64,000 bases of DNA from Ralstonia sp. A12. Its GTDB lineage: Bacteria; Pseudomonadota; Gammaproteobacteria; Burkholderiales; Burkholderiaceae. The notes beneath the pieces were generated by a model. That model had not been told where the DNA came from and did no database searches. It saw nothing but the letters and a program-made list of their open reading frames with translations. The DNA lies in assembly GCF_000801955.1 (NCBI RefSeq), contig NZ_JSZO01000012.1, positions 1-64,000 on the forward strand, given 5' to 3'. The translations under genes were made by a program, and so were the position numbers. Below are positions 28,178 through 37,545 of this stretch, in pieces (position 1 is the first letter of the stretch; each line of letters opens with the position of its first letter).

Positions 28178-28204
28178 GTGCGATGATCGTACAATCGTGC
28201 GCAC
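28178..28204. promoter_or_regulatory. IclR operator candidate, quiC/iclR side
   Basis: GTGCGATGATCGTAC at 28178-28192 continues into ATCGTGCGCAC, giving partly repeated GTGCG/CGATC elements. The first 15 bases recur with two mismatches at 29093-29107, ahead of the MHS transporter. This shared element is the best candidate for the local IclR binding site. Confidence 0.55.
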
Positions 28205-28231
28205 ATATCGCTCGTTTTTAGGGTTATCGCC

Positions 28232-28999
28232 ATGAAGAAAGAACCGCTCGACCGGCGCGACTGGATCGCCGGGCTGGAGAAGGGGCTCGCCATCCTGGAG
28301 GCGTTCGACCATGAGCACCCACGGCTAACCCCCACCCAGGCCGCTGAGCTGACCGGCCTGACCCGCACGGCCGCGCGCCGCTACCTGCTGACGCTGGAAC
28401 ACCTCGGCTACCTCACCAGCGAAGGCACGCTGTTCAGCCTGACGCCGCGCGTGCTGAAGGTGGGCTGGTCGTACTTCGATTCAGCCCGCTTGCCGCGCAC
28501 GGTGCAGCCCTTCCTGCAGCAGGTGACGGCCGCCGTTGGCGAGGTGGCCTACCTCAGCGTGCTGGACGATTGGGAGTTGGTCTTCATCTCACGCACCAGC
28601 ACCAGCCGCGTCATGAGCACGGGCTTTGTGCTCGGTGCGCGCGTGCCGGCGCCGCTCGCATCCGCCGGGGTAATGATGCTGGCCGCGCAGCCCGAGCCGG
28701 AGGTCAAGGCCTGGCTGGAAACCTGCGTGCTCACGCCCTATACGCCGTACACGATCCTGCAGCGCGAACGGCTGCTGGAGGAAATCCGCAAGGCCAGCCG
28801 GCAGGACTACGCCGTGGTCGAGCAGCAGTTGCAGATCGGCGTGCGTGGCGTAGCGGTGCCGCTGCGTGATCGCCATGGCAACGTGATTGCTGCACTGAGC
28901 GTCAACATGCAAGTCGGCGACGAGACCACCGAGCACGCATTGCAGCGCGTGCTGCAGGTGTTGCAGGACACCGCGCTGTCGATCATGCGGGTGCTGTAA
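28232..28999 (+). CDS. IclR-family regulator (PcaR/PcaU/PobR type)
   Basis: The 255-residue regulator has a winged-helix N-terminus (about 10-75; LEKGLAILEAFDHEHPRLTP, LTGLTRTAARRYLLTLEHLGY). An IclR effector domain (about 80-250) includes APLASAGVMMLAA, DYAVVEQQLQIGVRGVAVPL and AALSVNMQ. The opening DWIAGLEKGL is typical of the PcaR/PcaU/PobR group, which senses protocatechuate or its precursors. Its position between quiC and the transport genes, plus the repeated site, supports control of quinate/shikimate use. Confidence 0.92.
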   Translation: MKKEPLDRRDWIAGLEKGLAILEAFDHEHPRLTPTQAAELTGLTRTAARRYLLTLEHLGYLTSEGTLFSLTPRVLKVGWSYFDSARLPRTVQPFLQQVTAAVGEVAYLSVLDDWELVFISRTSTSRVMSTGFVLGARVPAPLASAGVMMLAAQPEPEVKAWLETCVLTPYTPYTILQRERLLEEIRKASRQDYAVVEQQLQIGVRGVAVPLRDRHGNVIAALSVNMQVGDETTEHALQRVLQVLQDTALSIMRVL

Positions 29000-29080
29000 C
29001 CCGCAGCGCATTTTCGTTGCTGGCGCCTCAACACCTTAGCGTCCGAGCAGACTCGGAGAAACCCTTGAGTCGTACGTTAT

Positions 29081-29107
29081 TCGCACCATTCCGTGCGATT
29101 ATCGAAC
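29081..29107. promoter_or_regulatory. IclR operator candidate, transporter side
   Basis: TCGCAC-N6-GTGCGA is a perfect inverted repeat, and GTGCGATTATCGAAC (29093-29107) matches the site upstream of iclR at 13 of 15 bases. TCGTACG just to the left (29070-29076) also echoes the other site. It lies about 113-139 bases upstream of the transporter start codon. Confidence 0.55.
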
Positions 29108-29219
29108 GTTTTCCACCGTCAGTTGCTTGTGCCCGGCCATGCCGCCGGACTACGCTGCGGTGCGTGTACAGACGGCCCTTCACCGCACGATAGGCCCCGC
29201 AGATAAACCGGAGACCACC

Positions 29220-30605
29220 ATGACCGCAGCCCCTGCCCACGAGCCCCTGGGCAAGCACCAGTCGAAGAAAGCCGCTGCCAGCGGCTGGATCGGCTCGGCG
29301 CTCGAGTACTACGACTTTTTCATCTACGCCACCGCGGCAGCGCTGATCTTCCCGCAGATCTTCTTCCCCAAGGGCGATCCGAAGACGGCCATCATCGCCT
29401 CGCTTGCCACCTATGGCGTGGGCTACGTGGCGCGGCCAATCGGCGCGTTCGTGCTGGGCCACATGGGCGACACGCACGGGCGCAAGAACGTGCTGCTGGT
29501 ATGCATGTTCCTGATGGGGTTTTCGACCATCGGCGTGGGTCTGCTGCCGACCTATGACCAGGTTGGCCTGCTGGCGCCGACGTTGCTGGTCATCATGCGT
29601 CTGATCCAGGGCTTTGCCGTGGCCGGTGAAATTTCCGGTGCCAGCTCGATGATCCTGGAGCACGCGCCGTTTGGCCGACGTGGGTTCTTTGCCAGCTTTA
29701 CGCTGCAAGGCGTGCAGGCCGGGCAGATCCTGGCAGCCGCCGTGTTCCTGCCGCTGGCGCACTACATGCCTGCCGAGCTGTTCAACACCTGGGGCTGGCG
29801 CATTCCATTCCTGCTGAGCTTCGTGGTCATCATTGCGGGCTACATCATCCGCCGCGAGGTGCACGAGACGCCGGCCTTTACAGCGGAGCAGCAACAACAA
29901 GGCCGCCCCCGCTCACCCGTCCTCGACGCTTTCAAATACAGCACGCCCGACATGCTGCGCGTGGTGTGCATGGCGCTGATGAACGTGATTCCGGTGGTGG
30001 CAACCATCTTCGGCGCGGCCTATGCGGTGCAACCCGCTTACGGCATCGGCTTTGCCGCAGACATCTACCTGTGGATTCCGGTGGTGGGCAATATCGTCGC
30101 GGTGCTGGTGATTCCGTACGTGGGCGATCTGTCCGACCGCATCGGCCGCAAGCCACCCATCGTGATCGGTTCACTGCTCGCCGGCCTGCTCGCGTTTGGC
30201 TATCTGTATGCCATCAGCATCAAGAACGTGCCGCTCGCGTTTGCCATGTCGATCCTGATGTGGGGCGTGGTCTACCAGGGCTACAACGCGGTGTTCCCGA
30301 GTTTCTATCCGGAACTGTTCCCGACGCGCACCCGTGTCTCTGCAATGGCGATCTCGCAGAACATCGGCACCGCCATCACCGCCATGCTGCCGGCGCTCTT
30401 CACAGCCGTGGCGCCTCCAGGTGCCGACAACATCTGGCTGACGGTGGGTGCCATCGCCTTCGGCGTAACCATCATTGCCGCCGTGGCAGCCATGAGCGCC
30501 CGCGAGACCTACCGCATCCACATGGATGAACTGGGCCAACCGACCGCCCAACCGGTCGACAAAGCTGAGTACGCCCGCCAGCGGGCCGGGGCCCTGGCGG
30601 CTTGA
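29220..30605 (+). CDS. MHS-family proton symporter, probably shikimate/quinate uptake
   Basis: The 461-residue, 12-TM major-facilitator protein begins GWIGSALEYYDFFIYATAAALIFP, the metabolite:H+ symporter (ShiA/KgtP) signature. The loop 2-3 motif is GHMGDTHGRKNVL, and the loop 8-9 motif is GDLSDRIGRKPPI. I start at ATG 29220 after GGAG. It is the first gene of an operon with the AroE paralogue 19 bases downstream. Context points to shikimate, quinate or protocatechuate as substrate. Confidence 0.88.
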   Translation: MTAAPAHEPLGKHQSKKAAASGWIGSALEYYDFFIYATAAALIFPQIFFPKGDPKTAIIASLATYGVGYVARPIGAFVLGHMGDTHGRKNVLLVCMFLMGFSTIGVGLLPTYDQVGLLAPTLLVIMRLIQGFAVAGEISGASSMILEHAPFGRRGFFASFTLQGVQAGQILAAAVFLPLAHYMPAELFNTWGWRIPFLLSFVVIIAGYIIRREVHETPAFTAEQQQQGRPRSPVLDAFKYSTPDMLRVVCMALMNVIPVVATIFGAAYAVQPAYGIGFAADIYLWIPVVGNIVAVLVIPYVGDLSDRIGRKPPIVIGSLLAGLLAFGYLYAISIKNVPLAFAMSILMWGVVYQGYNAVFPSFYPELFPTRTRVSAMAISQNIGTAITAMLPALFTAVAPPGADNIWLTVGAIAFGVTIIAAVAAMSARETYRIHMDELGQPTAQPVDKAEYARQRAGALAA

Positions 30606-30624
30606 AACACGCACCTCCTGAACC

Positions 30625-31458
30625 ATGATTTCCGGAAAAACCACCCTCATCGCCCACATCGGCTACCCGACCGAGACGTTCAAGTCGCCGATGATCTACA
30701 ACCCCTGGTTCGAGCAGAAAGGCATCGACGCCGTTGTGGTGCCCATGGGGGTCAAGGCGGAGGACTACACGCAGAGCTTTGCGTCGATCTTCCGCTTCAC
30801 CAACCTGCGCGGCGCGCTCATCACCATGCCGCACAAGGTGACCACGGTGGAGCTGGTGGATGAGGTCACGCCGGCCGTACGCGTTGCCGGCGCCTGCAAC
30901 GCGGTACGCAAGCGCGACGACGGCACGCTGCTGGGTGACCAGTTCGACGGCGCAGGCTTTGTGCGCGGCGTGCTGCGCAAGGGGCGGCAGCTTGAGGGGG
31001 CGCGCGTGCTGCTCTCGGGGGCGGGTGGCGTGGGCTCGGCGATTGCAGCATCTCTGGCAGCGGCCGGCGTGGGCGAACTGGCGTTGTACGACACGCGCGC
31101 AGCCTCTGCTGAAGCACTGGCCCAACGCCTGCGCGAGCACTACCCGGCGCTGGTGGTGCGCACCGGCTCGAATGACCCGGATGGCTTCAACGTGGTCGTC
31201 AACGCCACGCCGGTCGGCATGAAGGAAGACGATCCACTGCCCTTCGATGTGGCACGCATCTCGCCCGATTGCTTTGTCGGTGAGGTCGTCATGAAGTCGG
31301 AATACACCCCGCTGCTGCGTGCTGTGCTCGACAAGGGCTGCGCAGTCCAGGTCGGTACCGACATGCTGTTCGAGATGATTCCGGCCTACCTGGAGTTCTT
31401 CGGATTCGGCACCGCTACCGCAGAAGAACTACGAAGCACCGCAGCCATTGCGTACTAA
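30625..31458 (+). CDS. Shikimate/quinate dehydrogenase (AroE/YdiB-like)
   Basis: The 277-residue protein has the AroE fold. The N-terminal substrate domain contains ITMPHKVTTVELVDEV (catalytic Lys) and GACNAVRK. The Rossmann domain holds GAGGVGSAIAASLAAAG and VVNATPVGMKEDDPLP. It differs from biosynthetic AroE in its opening (TTLIAHIGYPTETFKSPMIYN). In this operon it probably oxidises shikimate or quinate to the 3-dehydro acid for QuiC, an NAD(P)-dependent catabolic step. Confidence 0.88.
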   Translation: MISGKTTLIAHIGYPTETFKSPMIYNPWFEQKGIDAVVVPMGVKAEDYTQSFASIFRFTNLRGALITMPHKVTTVELVDEVTPAVRVAGACNAVRKRDDGTLLGDQFDGAGFVRGVLRKGRQLEGARVLLSGAGGVGSAIAASLAAAGVGELALYDTRAASAEALAQRLREHYPALVVRTGSNDPDGFNVVVNATPVGMKEDDPLPFDVARISPDCFVGEVVMKSEYTPLLRAVLDKGCAVQVGTDMLFEMIPAYLEFFGFGTATAEELRSTAAIAY

Positions 31459-31481
31459 CGCATGGCGCCGCACCACACCCC

Positions 31482-32672
31482 ATGACCCGCCGCACACTGA
31501 GCTTTGCCCTGCTGTTGCCGCTGCTGCTGTCAGCACAACCGGTGGCCACCGACAGCTACCTCCCCGCCCTGCCCGCGATTGCCCGGGCGCTGGGCTCGGC
31601 GAGCACGAGCCTCACGGTGTTTGCGCTGGCCTTTGGCATTGGGCAACTGCCGATGGGCAGCCTGGCCGATCGCTTTGGCCGCCGGCAGGTGCTGCTGGTG
31701 GGGCTGGCGTGCTACGCCATTGCTGCGCTGGTCGGTGCCCTGGCGATGACGGCATCCATGCTGACGGCAGCACGCGCCATGCAAGGCTTTTCCATGGCGG
31801 CCATCCTGGTGTGCGCACGTGCGGCCGTACGCGATCTGCACCCGGCGCGCGATGGCCCCCATGTGATGGCGCGCGGCCTCACCGGGCTGGGCTTCGTGGC
31901 GTTGGTGGCGCCGATTCTTGGCGCCTTTGTCGCGCAGCATGCCGGCTGGCGCTGGGTGCTTGCCGGCATGAGCGGCTATGCGATCGTGCTGTGGGCGATG
32001 TGCTGGTACGGTTTTGCCGAAACCCGGCAAGACACGCACACCCAGGCAGGCGGTGTACGCGAGATCTTTGCCAGCGCGGAATTCCGCGTCTGGGGGCTGC
32101 TTGCCGCCACGACGTATGCCGGCATCTTTTGCTTCCTGCTGCTCTCGCCGATGGTGTACATCGCATACCTTGGCCTGTCGCCTGGGCTGTACGGCTGGAT
32201 ACCGGCCGGCGGTTCGCTCGTCTATATCGTGAGTACGACCGGCTGCCGGCGTCTGCTGCGTCGCCAGAGCCTCGTGCGGACCGTGCAGCAGGGCGCAGCG
32301 CTCAGCCTGTGCGGCGCCGGCATCCAGGGGCTGGGCTGCTGGTTGCTTCCGGGTGAGGCATGGCCGCTGCTGCTTGGGCATGGCGTCTATTGCATGGGCC
32401 ACGGCATCCACCAGCCTTGCGGCCAGGCAGGCGCAGTGGGCGAGTTGCCGCATCTTGCCGGGCGCGCGGTGTCATGGTCGGGCTTCATCATGATGCTGGC
32501 TGCCTTCTGCCTGGGGCAGACTGCGGCCGCCTTTGACAACGCATCGCACAGCCTCGGCGCATGGCCCATGGTCGCCCCGATGATGCTTGCAGGCACCGTG
32601 CTGGCATCGATCGCGTTCCTCTGGCTGCCAAGGCTGCCGCATCTGTCGAATCTGCAAAGAGCGGCTGCGTAG
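31482..32672 (+). CDS. Bcr/CflA-type MFS exporter
   Basis: The 396-residue, 12-TM protein opens with TDSYLPALPAIARALG, the Bcr/CflA drug-export signature. The loop 2-3 motif is GSLADRFGRRQVLLVG, and the motif-C region is VAPILGAFVAQHAGWRW. It follows the AroE-like gene by 23 bases, so it is probably co-transcribed. Its substrate is unknown; export of aromatic intermediates is possible. Confidence 0.85.
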   Translation: MTRRTLSFALLLPLLLSAQPVATDSYLPALPAIARALGSASTSLTVFALAFGIGQLPMGSLADRFGRRQVLLVGLACYAIAALVGALAMTASMLTAARAMQGFSMAAILVCARAAVRDLHPARDGPHVMARGLTGLGFVALVAPILGAFVAQHAGWRWVLAGMSGYAIVLWAMCWYGFAETRQDTHTQAGGVREIFASAEFRVWGLLAATTYAGIFCFLLLSPMVYIAYLGLSPGLYGWIPAGGSLVYIVSTTGCRRLLRRQSLVRTVQQGAALSLCGAGIQGLGCWLLPGEAWPLLLGHGVYCMGHGIHQPCGQAGAVGELPHLAGRAVSWSGFIMMLAAFCLGQTAAAFDNASHSLGAWPMVAPMMLAGTVLASIAFLWLPRLPHLSNLQRAAA

Positions 32673-32752
32673 CGGCGGCTGGATGCGCATTGCCACGTGC
32701 GTGGTACACAATGCGGTGTTCTCACGCTTTGCTCAGTCACAGGAGTTCACAC

Positions 32753-33826
32753 ATGGGCCGCAATGCCGACTTGCCCTTCAAGACCGCCGGCCTGGAATTC
32801 GTCGAGTTCGCGACACAAGAGCCAGTGGCACTGGGGCAGATGTTCCGATCGTTTGGCTTCAAAGCCATCGCACGCCACGTGAGCAAGGATGTCACGCTGT
32901 ACCGGCAAGGCGACATGAACTTCCTCGTCAACGCCGAGGCCGACTCCTTCGCGCACCGCTGGGCCGAGGAATACGGCGTGGGCATCTGTGCGATCGGCAT
33001 CCGCGTCGATGATGCGCAGCACGCCTACGACCGTGCGGTTGAACTCGGCGCATGGCCGGCCGAGGCCGAACCAATCGGCCCGAGCGAACTGGTCATCCCC
33101 GCCATCCAGGGCGTGGGCGATACGCACCTGTACTTTGTCGACCGCTGGCGCGGCAAGCACGGCGCAAAAGGCGGCCTGGGCGACATCTCCATCTACGACA
33201 TCGACTTCCGACCGCTGGACCCCGCCACCGCACATGAAGACTGGCACCATGCCGGTGTTGGGCTGGCGCGGGTCGACCACCTGACGCAGACCGTCGGCGC
33301 CGGCCGCCTGCAGGACTGGATCGATTTCTATCGCAACCAGCTCGGCTTTAGCGAGATCCACGAGCTGCATGCCAACTGGCACGTGGCGGCGGATTCCCGC
33401 GTGATGGTGTCATCGTGCGGCACGATCCGCATTCCGCTGTATGAAGAGGGCACGCACCGCGCGCACCTGATGCACGCGTACCTGCCCGACCACCCCGGTG
33501 AAGGCGTACAGCACATTGCGCTGGCCACTGACGACATCCTGCATACGGCTGCGGCACTGGCCGCCAACGGCCTCACCTTCGTCGAGCCCCCGCCGCACTA
33601 CTACGACACTGTCGATACACGCCTGCCCGGGCATGGGCTGGATCTGAATGCCCTGCGCCAGTACGGCGTCCTCATTGATGGTGAGATCGTCGACGGCGTG
33701 CCCAAGCTGTTCCTGCAAACCTTCGTCAAGCGCCACCCCGGCGAGATCTTCTTCGAGATCGTGCAGCGGCGCGGGCACCACGGCTTCGGCGAGGGCAATC
33801 TGCCCGTGTTGACCGCTGCGGCCTGA
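32753..33826 (+). CDS. hpd: 4-hydroxyphenylpyruvate dioxygenase
   Basis: The 357-residue enzyme converts 4-hydroxyphenylpyruvate to homogentisate in tyrosine breakdown. The iron triad is visible in RVDHLTQTV (His), GVQHIALATDD (His) and EIFFEIVQRRG (Glu). C-terminal FGEGNLPVL is characteristic. ATG 32753 follows CAGGAG. It lies 80 bases after the exporter gene and ends at a strong terminator, so it may be the last gene of the operon or have its own promoter. It is a homologue of the C-terminal half of QuiC next door. Confidence 0.95.
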   Translation: MGRNADLPFKTAGLEFVEFATQEPVALGQMFRSFGFKAIARHVSKDVTLYRQGDMNFLVNAEADSFAHRWAEEYGVGICAIGIRVDDAQHAYDRAVELGAWPAEAEPIGPSELVIPAIQGVGDTHLYFVDRWRGKHGAKGGLGDISIYDIDFRPLDPATAHEDWHHAGVGLARVDHLTQTVGAGRLQDWIDFYRNQLGFSEIHELHANWHVAADSRVMVSSCGTIRIPLYEEGTHRAHLMHAYLPDHPGEGVQHIALATDDILHTAAALAANGLTFVEPPPHYYDTVDTRLPGHGLDLNALRQYGVLIDGEIVDGVPKLFLQTFVKRHPGEIFFEIVQRRGHHGFGEGNLPVLTAAA

Positions 33827-33844
33827 CCTCCTCGCACCACCAAG

Positions 33845-33872
33845 AAAAAAGCCCGCAAATGCGGGCTTTTTC
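33845..33872. terminator. Rho-independent terminator (bidirectional)
   Basis: AAAAAA-GCCCGCA-AA-TGCGGGC-TTTTT is a textbook intrinsic terminator working on both strands. It closes hpd on the plus strand and ggt on the minus strand. Confidence 0.9.
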
Positions 33873-33897
33873 CATACTGCGGGTACTGCACTACCAA

Positions 33898-35628
33898 TCA
33901 ATAACCGGCAGCCAGACCCGTATTGCGACGCGGATCATTCGCGCCATAGAACTTGTTGTTGCCCACCGGCTTGCCACCTAGCGACGGCGCCCCGACGATG
34001 ATGGCTGCCAGGTGGTTGGCCGGCTGCGGCGCACCCAGGTTGTGGCCCATGGAGGTCAGGATCTTGCGCGTATCGTCCGACAGTGCATACGGCTCGACGT
34101 TGGTCACGTCCGGCAGCCATTGCTGGTGGAAGCGCGGCATGTCCACGGCTTCCTGCACGTTCATGCCGTAGTCGATGGCGTTGATCATGGTCAGCATGAC
34201 GGCCGTGATGATGCGGCTGCCACCCGGCGTGCCAACCACCATGACGGGCTTGCCGTCCTTGGTGACGATGGTCGGGCTCATCGACGACAGCGGACGCTTG
34301 CCCGGGGCGATCGAGTTGGCCTCGCCTTGCACCAGACCGTACAGGTTCGGCACGCCGACCTTGGCGGTGAAGTCGTCCATTTCGTCGTTCAGGATCACGC
34401 CCGTTTTGGCAGCCGTAACCTTGGCACCAAACCAATCGTTGAGCGTGTACGTGACGGACACCGCGTTGCCGTACTTGTCAGCGATCGAGTAGTGCGTCGT
34501 GTTGCTGCCCTCATGCGGCTCGACGCCCGGCTTGATGTCCTTCGACACACCGGCCTTCTTCGGGTCGATCACGGCACGGATCTTGGCCGCGTAGTCCTTG
34601 CTCAGCAGACGGTCCAGCGGGTTCTTCACGAAGTCCGGGTCGCCCAGGTAGCTGTTGCGGTCCACATAAGCGTGGCGCATGGCTTCGATCTGGTAGTGCG
34701 TGGCCTGCGCGGAGTGCCAGCCCAGTTCCTTGAGCGGATAGCCCTCGAGAATGTTCAACATTTCGCAGATGATCACGCCACCCGAGCTCGGGGGCGGCGC
34801 CGATACCACGTGGTAACCGCGGTAGTCGCACTCGACCGGCGCCAGTTCGCGCGTCTTGTAGCTGCTCAGGTCAGCCGTCGTAATCAGACCGCCGCCGGCC
34901 TTGCTCGATGCAGCAATGGCTTCGCCGACCCAGCCCTTGTAGAAGCCGTCGGTGCCCTTGTTGCTGATCTCGCGCAGCGTCTTGGCCAGATCATGCTGGA
35001 CCAGCTTCTCGCCCACTTGGAAGGGCTGGCCCTTGTTCAGGAAAATCGCGCCCGAGGCTGCGTCTTCCTGGAAATCCTTGGTCGACGTCAGCAGCATGTC
35101 GACGTCGCCCTGGTCGAGGGTGAAGCCCTTCTCGGCCAACGAGATGGCCGGTGCGACCAGTGCAGCGCGTTGCATGGTGCCGTACTTCTGACGCGCGTAT
35201 TCCATGCCCGACACGGTGCCCGGCACGCCCACGGCCAGGTGGCCCTTGGTGGAGGCGCCCTTGATGACGTTGCCGTCCTTGTCCAGGTACATGTTGGCGG
35301 TGGCGGCCTTCGGCGCGACTTCACGGAAGTCGAGGAAAGTCTTGCGGCCGTCAGCCAGCTGGATGGTCATGAAACCGCCGCCGCCCAGGTTGCCTGCGGC
35401 CGGATAGACCACAGCCAGCGCGTAGCCGACTGCCACGGCAGCGTCGACTGCGTTACCGCCGCGCTTGAGCACTTCGACACCGACCTTGGCTGCAAGATGC
35501 TGTGCTGCGACAACCATCCCGTTTTCCGCGGCAACCGGTGCCACGGATGCGGCGTGTGCGACGGTCGTGATGCTGATCGATGCGATTGCGGCGGCGATCC
35601 ACCGCATGCCTGTTCTTGGATTCTGCAT
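33898..35628 (-). CDS. ggt: Gamma-glutamyltransferase precursor
   Basis: The 576-residue periplasmic Ntn-hydrolase has an N-terminal signal (MRWIAAAIASISITTVAHA|A). The autoprocessing site lies before the nucleophile Thr in GSNTTHYSIADKYGNAVSVT (about residue 380). LGGGGFM, the large-subunit EMLNILEGYPL and the small-subunit GTPGGSRIIT and PLSSMSPT motifs are present. It cleaves glutathione and other gamma-glutamyl compounds. The ATG at 35628 has AAAGGAG; a second ATG 7 codons in is also possible. It is monocistronic. Confidence 0.95.
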   Translation of the reverse strand: MQNPRTGMRWIAAAIASISITTVAHAASVAPVAAENGMVVAAQHLAAKVGVEVLKRGGNAVDAAVAVGYALAVVYPAAGNLGGGGFMTIQLADGRKTFLDFREVAPKAATANMYLDKDGNVIKGASTKGHLAVGVPGTVSGMEYARQKYGTMQRAALVAPAISLAEKGFTLDQGDVDMLLTSTKDFQEDAASGAIFLNKGQPFQVGEKLVQHDLAKTLREISNKGTDGFYKGWVGEAIAASSKAGGGLITTADLSSYKTRELAPVECDYRGYHVVSAPPPSSGGVIICEMLNILEGYPLKELGWHSAQATHYQIEAMRHAYVDRNSYLGDPDFVKNPLDRLLSKDYAAKIRAVIDPKKAGVSKDIKPGVEPHEGSNTTHYSIADKYGNAVSVTYTLNDWFGAKVTAAKTGVILNDEMDDFTAKVGVPNLYGLVQGEANSIAPGKRPLSSMSPTIVTKDGKPVMVVGTPGGSRIITAVMLTMINAIDYGMNVQEAVDMPRFHQQWLPDVTNVEPYALSDDTRKILTSMGHNLGAPQPANHLAAIIVGAPSLGGKPVGNNKFYGANDPRRNTGLAAGY

Positions 35629-35769
35629 AGGAGCTCCTTTGGTACCTTCATGGACGCCAGTCGTGCCGGCGTCGTGTTATGGCGCGCGAAACGTTATCAA
35701 GCAACGCGCTCGGGCACTATAGCCTCATCCCCGTATTGACGCCTTGCGCAGGCGGTGGGCTGTACGGCG

Positions 35770-36246
35770 TTAGCCCAGCGGCACCTCGAGCCCGACCTTC
35801 ACGCGGTTGAGCACCACCGCCGTGCGATACCACTTGATATTGTCGTTGTCGTCAAACATGCGGCGCGCCAGGGCTTCGTACTCCGTCATCGTGGCCACGT
35901 TCAGGATGAGGACGAAGTCAGCCTCGCCGGTCACGTAGTAGCACTGCTGTACCTCGGGGCCGGACAGCGCCTTCTTGAGCGCAACCATGGCCGCGGTATT
36001 GGTGCGCTCGGCATGCACCTCGACGATCACGGTGATGGGTTTGGCCACCCGCTCCGGGTCCACCACCGCCACGTTGCCGACAATGACGCCCGCCTCTTCC
36101 ATCCGCTTGATGCGCCGCTGCACGGCCGCCGTCGACAGGCTCACCTGCTCACCAATCACGCGCAGCGGCGTGGTGTAACACCGCTGCACGGCGTTGAGGA
36201 TGGCGATGTCGAAGGTGTCGAGTTCGAGCGGGTTTTGCGCGGCCAT
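35770..36246 (-). CDS. Lrp/AsnC-family regulator (1)
   Basis: The 158-residue protein has an N-terminal HTH (LDTFDIAILNAVQRC, LSTAAVQRRIKRMEEAGVI) and a C-terminal RAM ligand domain (EVHAERTN to LNRVKVGLE). It is divergent from the MetC-like gene by 109 bases, so it probably regulates that gene in response to an amino acid. Confidence 0.92.
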   Translation of the reverse strand: MAAQNPLELDTFDIAILNAVQRCYTTPLRVIGEQVSLSTAAVQRRIKRMEEAGVIVGNVAVVDPERVAKPITVIVEVHAERTNTAAMVALKKALSGPEVQQCYYVTGEADFVLILNVATMTEYEALARRMFDDNDNIKWYRTAVVLNRVKVGLEVPLG

Positions 36247-36355
36247 GGCGGGCTCTGTGTGAGAAATTTTTGCGTCTGACTGCGCAGAATAGCGGAAATT
36301 GCTCTATGGACGTGACATAGGATTTCATGGTCATTCGTCCGCAGAGGCCCCAGCC

Positions 36356-37534
36356 ATGCATTTGCATTCGCAGCTTGTCAGCCCCGATCCGCTTGCCCCA
36401 GGCGGCTTTCGATCGCTCGTCGCACCGGTCTACCGCGGCTCGACCGTCCTGTTCGACAACGCAGCGCAGGTCGTGGACGACTGGCGCCATGCCCAGCACG
36501 GCTATACCTACGGCCTCTACGGCACGCCCACTGCCATTGAACTTGGCGCGCGGATTGCACAACTGGAACGCGCCCGCCACAGCTTTATCGTGCCGGGCGG
36601 GCAGGCAGCCATCGCCCTCGTCTACCTGGCTTGCTGCAGTGCGGGCAGCCATGCGCTGGTGCCATTCAGTGCGTATGGCCCCAACCGCAGCATGGCTGAC
36701 AGCCTGCTCAAACGCATGGGCATCGAGGTGGAAACGTATGACCCACTCATTGGCGCCGGCATTGCCGGGCTGATCCGCCCCAACACCGCGCTCATTTGGA
36801 CCGAAAGCCCCGGCTCGGTCACGATGGAAGTGCAGGATGTGCCGGCCATCGTGGCAGCGGCGCATGCGCGCGGCGTGCCGGTGGCGCTCGACAACACGTA
36901 TACAGCCGGCGTGTACTTCGATGCCTTCGCGCACGGCGTCGACATCAGCATGCAGGCGCTGACCAAGTACGTGGGTGGCCACAGCGACCTGTTGCTCGGC
37001 TCGATCTCAGTCAATTCGGAGGCAATGTTCGAGCGCGTGGGCAGCGCGTTTGCGGACCTGGGCATGGGCGCATCGCCCGATGACTGCAGCCTGGCCCTGC
37101 GCGGCCTGCAAACCTTGGGGCTACGGCTCGAACACCTGCAGGCCTCCACGCTGGCGGTGGCACGCTGGCTGCATCTGCAGGAAGGCATCGCCACCGTGCT
37201 GCATCCGGCGCTACCGTCGTGCCCCGGTCACGAGCTCTGGAAGCGCGACTTCACGGGCGCGACCAGCGTGTTCTCGGTGGTGTTCCAGGAAAGCGTGTCC
37301 GCCGAACAGGTCAACGCGTTCATCGATGCGTTGCGCGTGTTCCGGATCGGCATGAGCTGGGGCGGCACGAGCAGCCTGGTGATGCCGTATCCCGGCCTGG
37401 CGCGCCCGAACCGCCACTATCGCGGCCGCCTGGTGCGCCTCAATGTTGGGCTGGAGGCGCCGGCAGACCTGATTGCCGATCTGCGGCAGGCTATGGCCCA
37501 CGCGGCCATCCACCAGCAGGCCGTCGCTGCATAA
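36356..37534 (+). CDS. metC: Cystathionine beta-lyase-like PLP enzyme
   Basis: The 392-residue Cys/Met-metabolism PLP enzyme has YGLYGTPTAIELGARIAQLE, PGGQAAIALVYL and ALDNTYTAGVYF. The PLP lysine is in QALTKYVGGHSDLLLGS. C-terminal VRLNVGLE is standard. It resembles the proteobacterial MetC group, which cleaves cystathionine to homocysteine, pyruvate and ammonia. Cysteine desulfhydrase or methionine-gamma-lyase activity cannot be excluded. I start at ATG 36356. The Lrp gene is divergent. Confidence 0.88.
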   Translation: MHLHSQLVSPDPLAPGGFRSLVAPVYRGSTVLFDNAAQVVDDWRHAQHGYTYGLYGTPTAIELGARIAQLERARHSFIVPGGQAAIALVYLACCSAGSHALVPFSAYGPNRSMADSLLKRMGIEVETYDPLIGAGIAGLIRPNTALIWTESPGSVTMEVQDVPAIVAAAHARGVPVALDNTYTAGVYFDAFAHGVDISMQALTKYVGGHSDLLLGSISVNSEAMFERVGSAFADLGMGASPDDCSLALRGLQTLGLRLEHLQASTLAVARWLHLQEGIATVLHPALPSCPGHELWKRDFTGATSVFSVVFQESVSAEQVNAFIDALRVFRIGMSWGGTSSLVMPYPGLARPNRHYRGRLVRLNVGLEAPADLIADLRQAMAHAAIHQQAVAA

Positions 37535-37545
37535 CCGTCAACGCC

